Of a stretch of 64,000 bases of DNA, positions 39,627-48,347 are shown piece by piece. Each line of letters starts with the position of its first letter. The stretch's first letter is position 1. Source of the DNA: DATDAH01 sp963823495 (GTDB lineage Bacteria; Actinomycetota; Acidimicrobiia; Acidimicrobiales; DATDAH01); NCBI GenBank assembly GCA_963823495.1, contig CAWGLV010000001.1, positions 2,914,001 to 2,978,000 on the forward strand, given 5' to 3'. Both the position numbers and the translations under genes were made by a program. The notes below the pieces were generated by a model, which was not told the origin of the DNA, ran no database searches, and saw only the letters and a program-made list of their open reading frames with translations.

Positions 39627-41384
39627 ACCGCGGCGGACCCACCGTGACGGTGGTGGTTCCCACCCGCGACCGCCCGGAGCCGTTGGACCGAGCCGTCGCC
39701 ACCGCCTTCGGCCAGACCCGGCCGCCCCTCGAGGTGCTCGTCGTCGACGATGGCTCGGTGCCACCGGCCCGGCCCGAACCCCCGCGCCGTGGTGTTGCGC
39801 AACGACGAGCCCACCGGTCCGGCGGCGGCGCGCAACCGCGGCGTCGTCGCGGCCCACGGCACGCTGCTGGCGTTCCTCGACGACGACGACCGTTGGCGTC
39901 CCGAGTTCCTGGAGCGGATGGTGACCGAGGTGGACCGGCAGCGAGCCGATGCGGTGATCTGTGGGTGGGAGTTGCACCACGCCGATGTGGCGATCGATTC
40001 GGTGGCCCCCCCGCCGTCGTCGGGGCTGTGGCGCCGCCTCCTGCAGGAACCGACGGTCGTCCCGTCCTGTCTGGTGGTGACCGCCGAAGCGTTCGCCGCG
40101 GTCGGTGGCTTCGATCCCACGCTGCGCTACGGCGAGGACTGGGACCTCTCGGTGCGCTTGGCCGAGTCCCACCGGGTGGTGACCGTGCCCGACATCCTGG
40201 TGGAGCGCCAGGCGCATCCCCACACCCGTTACGGGCGTCACCTGGTGAGCGACCACTGGGAGATGATGCGCCGCCTGCGGCCCCGGCTGGCGCGGCGGCC
40301 GGCCGCCGAGCGCTGGGCGGCCCGTGGGCATCACGGACTGCGCCTGGCCCAGTACGGGGTACGGCTCGCTCTGGAGCCGATCGTGGTCGGTCGGGCTCCC
40401 TGGCGGTTCCGCCAGGCCCGACGCGCGGCGTCGCGCCCTGCGGCGATGAGCGGCTCGCCTTCCTCCGCGCCGTCGGGTCAACCGACGATCAGCGTGGTCA
40501 TCGCCTGCCGCGACGAAGCCCTGGTGCTCCCCGAGCAGCTGGACGCGCTGCGGAACGAGGAGGTCGACGGCTGGGTCGACACCGTCATCGTCGACGACGG
40601 GTCGACCGACGGGACCGCAGCCGTCGCCGAGGAGCGCGGCCGGGGCCTGCCGGGCCTCCGGGTGATACGGACCGGACCCACGAACCGCGCCACGGCGATC
40701 AACGTCGGGATCCGGGCCTCGAGCGGCGAGGCCGTGGTCATGCTCGACGGCGACGACGTGATCTCCGGCGGCTACCTCGCGACCATGCAGGCGGCTGCGG
40801 CCGATCACCCGGCCGTGGCCGCCCGCCTCGACCACGACGCGCTCAACCCCGCATGGCTCCAGGCCGCCCGTCCCCACCCGCAGGTGACCGAACTGGGCCA
40901 CGAGCCCCAACAACCGTGGCCGACGGCCAGCGGCGGGACCCTGGCCGTCCACCGTGAGGCGCTCGACGCCGTCGGCGGACTCGACGAGGCCATCGAGTAC
41001 GCGCAGGACACCGATCTCTGCTGGCGCCTGGCGATGGTGGGGGTGCCGCTGGCCTTCGTCCCTGACGCGGTGCTGCAGTACCGCTACCGGACCACAGCCC
41101 GTCAGGTGTGGTTCCAGGCCCGCCGGTACGGGCGGGGCGGGGTGATCCTCGACCATCGCTACGGGAACGGCCGGTCGTGGCCCCGGATCGTCGTGCGGTC
41201 CGCTCGGCTGCTGGCCCAGGTCATCCGCCTGCCCACCTGTGTGACCCGGACGGGTCGGTTGGCCACGACCTACCGGACGGCGCACCTCCTCGGCTGGCTC
41301 GAAGCCGCGATCTGGCCGAGGCGGTTCTTCCCACCGGCGGCCCGGGCACCCGTCGGCGGGACGACCGACGACGACCTCGCCTAG
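39623..41384 (+). CDS. Tandem GT2-GT2 glycosyltransferase, apparent frameshift
   Basis: From GTG 39623 the frame reads NRGGPTVTVVVPTRDRPEPL and VLVVDDGS. An extra C in the C-run at 39779-39783 shifts the frame, and AVVLRNDEPTGPAAARNRGV, the DXD (FLDDDDRW) and the rest of the first domain follow. A second complete GT2 domain begins near residue 275 (QPTISVVIACRDEALVLPEQ, VIVDDGSTDGTAAVA, VMLDGDDVISGG) and runs to 41384 without a stop. An ATG at 40446 could mark a formerly separate second gene. The product may be bifunctional, or two adjacent genes may be fused by an indel. Confidence 0.75.
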
Positions 41385-41387
41385 CGT
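41382..41387 (+). promoter_or_regulatory. Probable -10 of phosphatase-fold paralogue 2 (leaderless)
   Basis: TAGCGT, six bases before the GTG at 41394; its TAG is also the stop of the tandem GT2 gene. Confidence 0.5.
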
Positions 41388-41393
41388 GGTCCC

Positions 41394-43092
41394 GTGAGGC
41401 GGGTGCTGGCCATCGGACTGGACTCGGCCGACGAATCGGACCTGGAGCGCCGGCTCGCGGCGGGGTCGATGCCGAACCTCGCCACCCTTCGCGACCGGGG
41501 CACGTGGTGCTCACTCACCATCGATGACCTCTGCCGGGCCGAGCACCCCTGGACGGCGTTCGCCACGGGCCTCGAGCCCGGCCACACCCGTCGGTGGACG
41601 ACGATCCACTTCGACCCGGCCACGTATCGCTACTCCTCGGCGGGCGCACTCGACCGGGAGCCGTTCTGGGCCCTGGGCGACCGCGCGGCGGTCGTGGCGC
41701 TCGACATCCCCGCTGTTCCCCTGGCTCGGGACCTCCGGGGGGTGCACGTCGTGGACTGGCTGGCCCATGACCCGATGTACCCGCGGTGTTCGTCGCCGTC
41801 GTCGGTCATGGCCGAGCTCGACGAGCTGGTCGGGGAGAACCCCGCGACCGCTCTCGAGTACGCCGGCACGTGGCACGACGCCGAGTGGCTCGAGGCGTTC
41901 GGCGCGGCCCTGGTCACGTCCGTCGAGCAGCGCACGGAGGTGATCCAGCACCTCCTGACGACCACGCCGGACTGGACCCTGGGCGTCGTGGCCTTCGCCG
42001 AGCCGCACCAGTTGGGCCACGACGCGTGGCACGGCGTGGCGCCCCAGTCGGTGCTGCGGGAGGCGCCGAGCGCGAGGGTCGGTGAGGCGGCGCTCGATGC
42101 GGTGCACCGGGCGATCGACGCGGCGCTCGGCCGCATCGTCGACGGGCTCGATCCCGACGACGTGGTGGTGGTCTTCTCCCCGAAGGGCCACGAGCCCATC
42201 TGTGACCTTCAGTCGAACACGTTGGCGCCGGAGCTGCTGCATCGCCAGGCCTTCGGATCGCCGCTGCTGCACCAGCCGTCGGTCCGGCGCTGGGAGCGGC
42301 GCGGCCGTCCGCCGGTGACCCTCCCCGCCGGGATGTCCCACGTGGCCCACCTGCGGGGAGCCTTCGGTGACCGATGGTGGCGGAGGGCCCGTGCCGGGGC
42401 GCGCCGCATGGCCTTCGCCGCCGCCGCCGCGCTCGCCCCCGGCCCCACCGGCCGGATGCGGATCCGTCGGCGTTCGGCCCCCAACGTCCGGCCGCCATGG
42501 GTGGCCCCCTCCCCCGCCTCGCTGGCGCCGGCGGGTGGCGACCTGGTCTACGACGACTGGCTCGTGGCCACGTGGTACCGCCCGTGGTGGCGCCAGATGC
42601 GGGCCTTCGTCGTCCCCTCCTTCGCGGACCTCCACGTCCGGGTCAACCTCGCCGGACGGGAGGCTGAGGGCATCGTCGCGCCTCGAGGACTACGAGCAGG
42701 CCTGCCAGGAGGTCGCGGCGACCTTCCGCGCCTGCCACAACCCCCGCACCGACCGTCCCCTGGTCGCCGAGGTGGAGTTCCCCCGAGCCGGCGACCCCTT
42801 CGCCGAGATCGGGCTCGCGGCCGATGTCGTCGTGCGCTGGGCCGAGGACGCGGACGCCCTCGATCACCCCGAAGTCGGCGTCGTCGGCCCCTATCCGGCC
42901 TGGCGGGCCAGCGGCCACGCCGCTCGGGGCTTCGCGCTCGTGGCCGGCCACGATGTGGCCCCGGGTCGGCTCGACGGGCACCGAATCGTCGACCTGACCG
43001 CCACCATCCTCGACCTGGCGGGCCTGGAGGCGAGGGAACCCCTCGACGGCCACCCCATCCCGGTGCCCCGTCGCCGTCCGGCCCCGGCGTGA
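41394..43092 (+). CDS. Alkaline-phosphatase-fold protein, paralogue 2, apparent frameshift
   Basis: GTG 41394 gives RRVLAIGLDSADESDLERRL with the first metal aspartate. GLEPGHTRRWTTIHFDPATY and HVVDWLAHDP are shared with the paralogues, and LGVVAFAEPHQLGHDAWHGV replaces the normal metal-ligand stretch. The canonical SDHG is absent; the matching place reads FSPKGHEPICD. At about 42681-42686 one extra base shifts the frame, and EDYEQACQEVAATFRACHNP, PRTDRPLVAEV and the C-terminal DLTATILDLAG continue to 43092. The joined protein has about 565 residues. It is coupled by GTGA to a GT2 gene and then to the A-T-TE synthetase. Confidence 0.78.
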
Positions 43093-44048
43093 GCGTCGCG
43101 GGCGCCGGGGTCACCGTCGTCGTCCCCACGTGCGGCCGTCCCGACCGGATCCGTTCCTGCACCGAAGCCCTCGTCCGCCACACCGAGGGCGCCCGCATCG
43201 TGGTGGTCGACAACAACCCGGCACCCGTGGTCGGGGTGCCCGACCCCGTGGTGGTCGTCCACGAGCCGGAACCGGGGGCGGCTCGGGCCCGCAACCGGGG
43301 TGTGGCGGCGGCGGTCGGCGACATCGTGGCCTTCGTCGACGACGACATCCTGGTCGGGGCGGGATGGCTGGCCGCCCTGCTGGCGCCGTTCGCGGTCCCG
43401 AGCGTGGTCGCCACCGTCGGGCCCATCGCCCTCGACCTGGAGGCGCCCCGGCCCCGCTGGCTGACCCCTCACCTCGAGCACTGGTACAGCGCCCTCGACC
43501 TCGGTCCGACCACCCGCCCGCTCGCCCCCGACGAATACGGCTGGGGAGCCGACCTCGCTGTGCGCCGCGCGGCGCTCGAGGCGGTCGGTGGGTTCGACGA
43601 GCGACTCGGGCCCGGCATGCCGGTGCCCTTCGGCGATGACACCGAGCTCCTCGACCGCCTCCGAGCCGATGGCCGCGTCGTGATCTACGCCGCGGACGCG
43701 GGCGTGCGCCACCGCATCGGCGCCGACCGGCTGACCCTCGGTTGGCTGGCCGGCCGGGCCCGGGCCGCGGGTCGCACCGAGGTGGCCACCCCCGACCTCG
43801 ACCTCGCGCGGGATCCACGGCGGCGTCCCCTGCGGGCGCTGCGTTCCCTCGCCGGCGGTCTCCACCGGGGGTTGTCCGCGTTCTGGCGGTCGTTGCGGGA
43901 TCCGGCCCGGCGCCCCGGCCTGGCCGCCGAGCAGCTGGCGATCTGGTCGTCCCGGCTCGGCGCCGCCGGGGCCCACTGGTCTGCTCCCTGTGAGGCAGCC
44001 GACCGGGCAACACCGAGCACGGTCGGGGTCGGCCGGCGGCCATGCTGA
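43089..44048 (+). CDS. GT2 glycosyltransferase
   Basis: A 319-residue GT-A enzyme: GVTVVVPTCGRPDRIRSCTE, IVVVDNNPAP, GAARARNRGVAAAVGDIVAF and the DDD of VDDDILVGAGW. The acceptor half EYGWGADLAVRRAALEAVGG, then FDERLGPGMPVPFGDDTELL with the catalytic acidic residues, is well kept. A basic helical C-terminus (HRGLSAFWRSLRDPARRPG) may lie on the membrane. It starts by GTGA overlap with the phosphatase-like gene and overlaps the synthetase gene by seven bases, so it is part of that transcript. Confidence 0.85.
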   Translation: MSVAGAGVTVVVPTCGRPDRIRSCTEALVRHTEGARIVVVDNNPAPVVGVPDPVVVVHEPEPGAARARNRGVAAAVGDIVAFVDDDILVGAGWLAALLAPFAVPSVVATVGPIALDLEAPRPRWLTPHLEHWYSALDLGPTTRPLAPDEYGWGADLAVRRAALEAVGGFDERLGPGMPVPFGDDTELLDRLRADGRVVIYAADAGVRHRIGADRLTLGWLAGRARAAGRTEVATPDLDLARDPRRRPLRALRSLAGGLHRGLSAFWRSLRDPARRPGLAAEQLAIWSSRLGAAGAHWSAPCEAADRATPSTVGVGRRPC

Positions 44049-46489
44049 GCGCTGAGCCATCGCCGACCGTGGTCGACCTCGTCGAGGAGCGGGTCGACGC
44101 TGACGGGTCGGCCCCGGCGGTGGTCGGCAGCGACGTGGCCTTCACCTACGGGCAGCTCGACGAGACCGCCAACCGCATCGCCCACGCCCTCCAACGCCTC
44201 GATCCCGACCGCCGTCACCCCTACGGCGGCGTGCTCGTCGCCCCCGGCGCCTGGCCGGTCGCGGCCCTGCTCGGGGTGGTCAAGTCGGGTCGGACGGCGG
44301 TCGGCCTCGACGTGACCGCCCCGACCGAGCGCCAGCTCGAGGTCGAGGAGCAGCTCGGTTCTCTCGTCGTCGTCGTCGACCGGCGGCACCGGGAACAGCT
44401 CCATCCCGGGACCCCCGTCGTGGTCCTCGAGGACCTGCCGGGCGACCTGCCCGCCGACCGTCCCGCGGTGCCGATCGATCTCGACGACGGGTTCTCGGTG
44501 CACTTCACCTCGGGCTCGACCGGGCGGCCCAAGGGCGCCCTGCGCACCCAACGGGCCCAGGCCAGGGCGGTGCGGAACCACCCCACGAACCGCTATCGAC
44601 CCGGGCTGCGGGTCGCCCTCCTCCATGACGTGGCCTTCGCCGCCAGCCGCGCGACCATCTGGGACGGACTGGTCAACGGCGTCGAGCTCCACGTGTTGGA
44701 CGCGCGGGCCCACGGACCCACCGGCCTGGCCGCATGGCTGGTGGCGCATCGCATCGAGGTGCTCCCGGCACCGGCATCGCTGATCGAGGCCATGGTCGCC
44801 TACGACCCTCCCCAGCAGGTGCTGGGCGACCTGGAACGGGTGTCGTTCTCCGGTGACGTGCTCCGGATCGACACGCTCCGGCGCCTCGCCCCGTTCGTGC
44901 GCCCCGCCACCGAGTTCCGCAACACCTACGGCTCGTCGGAGATGGGGCTGGTCTCCTCCTACGCCGTGGTGGCGGGTGCGCTGCCCGACGGGGACCTGAT
45001 GCCGGCGGGCCCCGTGAGCGATCGGGTGACCCTGCGCATCGTCGACCCCGACGATCAGGGGGTGGGGGAGATCGAGGTGTCGGGACCGACGGTCGCCGTG
45101 CGCTACGTCGACGACACCACCGACGACCGCAGGTCCTACCGCGACGACGAAGGTCGGCGGTGGTTCCGCTCCGGCGACCTCGGCCACCTCCGACCCGATG
45201 GACTCCTCGAGGTCCGGGGACGACTCGATGACCGGGTGAAGGTCCGGGGCCAGACCCTCGACCCCGCGGAGGTGGAGTTGGCGTTGCTGGCCCGCCCCGA
45301 TGTGGTCGATGTCCACGTCGGTCTCCGGGGCGCCGGGGGCACCGAACCCCTGGTGGCTTGGCTCGAGCCCGTCCCCGGGCTCGCGCCGACCGTGACGGCC
45401 ATCCGCCGCGACCTGCGGTCGCGGCTCCCCGGTTGGATGATCCCGCAGCGAGTGGTGCTGATGGAGACGCTGCCCCGCACCGATCGGGGCAAGGTCGACC
45501 GGGCCGCCCTGCCCCGGCCCGGCTCGCGGCGCCCGGAGCTCGACGTGGCCTACGAGGCGCCCCGCACGCCCCTCGAGTTGCGACTGGCCGAGGCCTTCGG
45601 GACGGTGCTGGACATCGAGGCGGTGGGACGGCACGACCCCTTCTTCGACCTCGGGGGCGATTCCCTGGCCGCGGCCGAGCTCGTCGACCACGTCGGGCGG
45701 GCCTTGGGCCGGGATCTTCCCGTGGACCCGTTCGTGGAGGGGGCGACGCCGGCGGCCCTGGCCCTGCGGCTGCAGGCCGAGCCCCAGGGTCCCGAGGACC
45801 GCCTGCTCCGGCTCCAGACGTCCGGCGAGGGGACGCCGGTGGTCCTGGTGCATGCCGGTCACGGCTTCGTCATCACCTACGGCCACCTCGCCGAAGCCAT
45901 GGCCGGCCACCGCCCGGTCCTCGGTCTGCAGATGCTGCCGGACGATCGGGCCCACGACCTGCGCTCCCTGCCCCGCCTGGCCCGCCGGTACGCCGACCTG
46001 CTCGACCGACAGCTGCCCGGACCGGTGATGGTGGCCGGCTACTCGGGCGGCAGCCTCCTGGCCCACGCCCTGGCCGCCGAGCTGACCGGCCGGGGCCGCG
46101 AGGTGCCGGCCGTCGTGCTGCTGGACCCGGTGGCGGCGACCGAACCCCGACGTCAGGCCAAGGCCCTCGCCTACCGGCTCCTGGCCCGCGTCCCGCTCCG
46201 CCTCCGGCCCGACCGGGTCACCCAACAACGCATGGCGGTGATGGCCGCCGGAACCCGCGTCCACCGGCCCACGCCCATCGCCGTGCCGATCGTGGTGGCC
46301 CGAGCGGACCTGGCCCGGCCGGAGCGGTGGGTCCCGCTGACGACCGCGGGCGTGCGGGTCGTCGATGTCCCCGGCGACCACCGGTCGATGCTGTACCCGC
46401 CGCACGCCACGGCGCTCGGCGAGCGCCTCGAGCCTCGGCTACAGGAACTGGACCGGCACCCGCAGGGACGCCGGGCGCCGACCGCCTGA
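44042..46489 (+). CDS. One-module A-T-TE synthetase (NRPS-like)
   Basis: An 815-residue protein with three domains. The adenylation domain runs from 1 to about 490: FTSGSTGRPKGALRTQRA (A3), NTYGSSEMGLVSSY (A5), RSGDLGHLRPDGLLEVRGRL and RVKVRGQTLDPAEVE (A7-A8), and PRTDRGKVDRAALPRP with the catalytic lysine (A10). The carrier domain has PFFDLGGDSLAAAELVDHV with the phosphopantetheine serine. The thioesterase has GYSGGSLLAHALAAELTG, an aspartate in VVLLDPVA and the histidine in VPGDHRSMLY. It should activate an amino or hydroxy acid and release it by hydrolysis or transfer. There is no condensation domain, so tailoring of the neighbouring glycan is plausible. Confidence 0.88.
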   Translation: MLSAEPSPTVVDLVEERVDADGSAPAVVGSDVAFTYGQLDETANRIAHALQRLDPDRRHPYGGVLVAPGAWPVAALLGVVKSGRTAVGLDVTAPTERQLEVEEQLGSLVVVVDRRHREQLHPGTPVVVLEDLPGDLPADRPAVPIDLDDGFSVHFTSGSTGRPKGALRTQRAQARAVRNHPTNRYRPGLRVALLHDVAFAASRATIWDGLVNGVELHVLDARAHGPTGLAAWLVAHRIEVLPAPASLIEAMVAYDPPQQVLGDLERVSFSGDVLRIDTLRRLAPFVRPATEFRNTYGSSEMGLVSSYAVVAGALPDGDLMPAGPVSDRVTLRIVDPDDQGVGEIEVSGPTVAVRYVDDTTDDRRSYRDDEGRRWFRSGDLGHLRPDGLLEVRGRLDDRVKVRGQTLDPAEVELALLARPDVVDVHVGLRGAGGTEPLVAWLEPVPGLAPTVTAIRRDLRSRLPGWMIPQRVVLMETLPRTDRGKVDRAALPRPGSRRPELDVAYEAPRTPLELRLAEAFGTVLDIEAVGRHDPFFDLGGDSLAAAELVDHVGRALGRDLPVDPFVEGATPAALALRLQAEPQGPEDRLLRLQTSGEGTPVVLVHAGHGFVITYGHLAEAMAGHRPVLGLQMLPDDRAHDLRSLPRLARRYADLLDRQLPGPVMVAGYSGGSLLAHALAAELTGRGREVPAVVLLDPVAATEPRRQAKALAYRLLARVPLRLRPDRVTQQRMAVMAAGTRVHRPTPIAVPIVVARADLARPERWVPLTTAGVRVVDVPGDHRSMLYPPHATALGERLEPRLQELDRHPQGRRAPTA

Positions 46490-46555
46490 CGGCATGGTGG
46501 ACCGGACGTACCTCGGGCCCTACGCCGCCCTACCATCGCCCGAAAGGAGCCGAGC

Positions 46556-48166
46556 ATGCCGTCGCGGAACCGTGTGTTGGTGATCGGCCTCGACGGGGTG
46601 GAGCTTGCCTGTGTCGAGCGGTACCTGGAGGGTGGAGAGCTCCCCCACCTGGCCGCCCTCCGTGCCCGCAGCGCCACCTTCCTGCTGGACAACCCGCCCG
46701 AGCGACGCACCGGGCTCGAGTGGGAGCACCTCACCGCGGCTCTTCCCGCGGGCCGGACGCTACGCGAGTCACAGGTCACCTTCGACCCCGCCACCTATGA
46801 CATCCGGGGGTCGACGAGCGAGGCCGAGCCCTTCCTCGAGCGCCTCGACGCCCGGACCGTGGTGCTCGACCTGCCCTACTGCGACCTGCGCCGGGCACCC
46901 AGTGTCAAGGGCATGGTCGCCTGGGGTTCGCACGATCCCGGGGCCCCGCGCCGTGCTCGGCCGCCTTCGCTCCTCGACGAGCTCGGGCCCTACCCCTCGC
47001 CGGGCGCCATCTACGACGTGCCCTGGCCCTCACCCGGGCGGTGTCGGGCGATGGGCGAGGCGCTGGTGGCCGGCCTCGACGCGAGGGCCGAGGTCGCCGT
47101 GCGCCTGATGACCGAACTGACCCCGGACTGGGAGGTGTTCGTCGCGGTGTCGGGCGAGCTGCACAGCGGCAGCGAGGCCCTCTGGCACGGGATCGACCCC
47201 GATCATCCCTTGCACGGCCACCCGTCGGCGGACGCCGCAGGTGTCGCCCTCCACGACGCCCACCGCGCCCTGGACCGCTTCGTCGGGCGTCTCCTCGAGG
47301 CTGCGGGCGAGGATGCCTTCGTGGTCGCGTTCAGCCCGGGGGGCATGGGGGCGAACACCGCGGACGTCCCCACGATGGTGCTGCTCCCCGAGCTGCTCCA
47401 CCGGTGGAGCTTCGGCACGCCGCGGTTGCGCGATCGACCCGAGTGGTCCGCCGCGCCCGACGGGGTGCCGGTGATCGATCCCGACGACTCATGGGAGGCG
47501 GCGGTCCTGTCCCTCCTCGACCGCTCGCGCCACGGGCGCGTCCGCGCCGTCGCCGGTCGACTCCCCCGACCCGTGCGCGAGTGGTTGCGACGAGCCCGGC
47601 GCCGCCTGGGACGGGCCGAGGTCGCGGCGAGCGAGTCGATGGCGTGGATGCCGGCCGCTCGCTACGCGGATGAGTGGCCGCTGATGGAGGCCTTCGCCCT
47701 GCCCTCCTTCTACCAGGGCCGGGTCCGGGTCAACCTCGACGGTCGCGAGCGCGACGGCCGGGTGCCACCGGACCGACTCGCCGCCGTGCTCGACGAGGTC
47801 GAAGACGTCCTCAACGCCTGCACGGACCCCCGCACCGGGCAACCGCTCGTCGCCCGCATCGACCGGCCCGTCGTGGCCGATCCACTCGTGGTCCCCCCCG
47901 ACCATGCCGACCTCGTCGTCTACTGGAACGGCTCGGCCTCCGCTCTCGAGCACCCCGACCTCGGGTTGGTCGGACCTGTGCCCTACCGCCGTACCGGCGG
48001 CCACACCGGTCCGCTCGGGTTCTGCTACGTGTCGGGCCCGGGCATCGCACCGGGCGAAGAGGGGCGGCGCCCCGCCGCCGCCGTGGCCCCCACCATCGCC
48101 GCCCTCGCCGGCGACCCGATCGAACAGCGGGAGTCGCTGATCGACCTCCCGACGCAGGCCCGCTGA
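46556..48166 (+). CDS. Alkaline-phosphatase-fold protein, paralogue 3
   Basis: A 536-residue protein. RVLVIGLDGVELACVERYLE carries the first metal aspartate. VTFDPATYDIRGS matches paralogue 2, and GRVRVNLDGRERDGRVPPDR plus VLNACTDPRTGQPLVARIDR is the standard C-terminal region of the family. The normal SDHG position reads FSPGGMGANTAD and the ligand loop reads SGELHSGSEALWHGID, so catalytic residues are again unusual. The ATG is preceded by a GAAAGGAG ribosome site. Unlike its two relatives it is not coupled to its neighbours. Its role in the glycan island is inferred only from location. Confidence 0.8.
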   Translation: MPSRNRVLVIGLDGVELACVERYLEGGELPHLAALRARSATFLLDNPPERRTGLEWEHLTAALPAGRTLRESQVTFDPATYDIRGSTSEAEPFLERLDARTVVLDLPYCDLRRAPSVKGMVAWGSHDPGAPRRARPPSLLDELGPYPSPGAIYDVPWPSPGRCRAMGEALVAGLDARAEVAVRLMTELTPDWEVFVAVSGELHSGSEALWHGIDPDHPLHGHPSADAAGVALHDAHRALDRFVGRLLEAAGEDAFVVAFSPGGMGANTADVPTMVLLPELLHRWSFGTPRLRDRPEWSAAPDGVPVIDPDDSWEAAVLSLLDRSRHGRVRAVAGRLPRPVREWLRRARRRLGRAEVAASESMAWMPAARYADEWPLMEAFALPSFYQGRVRVNLDGRERDGRVPPDRLAAVLDEVEDVLNACTDPRTGQPLVARIDRPVVADPLVVPPDHADLVVYWNGSASALEHPDLGLVGPVPYRRTGGHTGPLGFCYVSGPGIAPGEEGRRPAAAVAPTIAALAGDPIEQRESLIDLPTQAR

Positions 48167-48237
48167 CCCTCCCGTTCCCCGACCGGAGGATGTGACGCCG
48201 TCGACCCGTCTCCGGGTACGCCGGGCGGCGTGGCTCT

Positions 48238-48338
48238 CGACCCCGCCCCCGCTCCCCTGCCTCAGGCCCAACCGGCGCACGGGCAACGGGGAGGAGCGCT
48301 CGAGGGCTCGATCGGCGTGTTCCGGGTGTTGGTCACCC
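48238..48338. repeat. Decayed duplicate of an internal hyuB segment
   Basis: About 100 bases here match 48643-48745 inside hyuB at roughly 90 percent by eye (for example CCCCCGCTCCCCTGCCTCAG, then CGGCGTGTTCCGGGTGTTGG). It lies just past the hyuB stop in the same orientation, separated by about 300 bases. It encodes no protein of its own. Confidence 0.7.
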
Positions 48339-48347
48339 TTGTCGATC

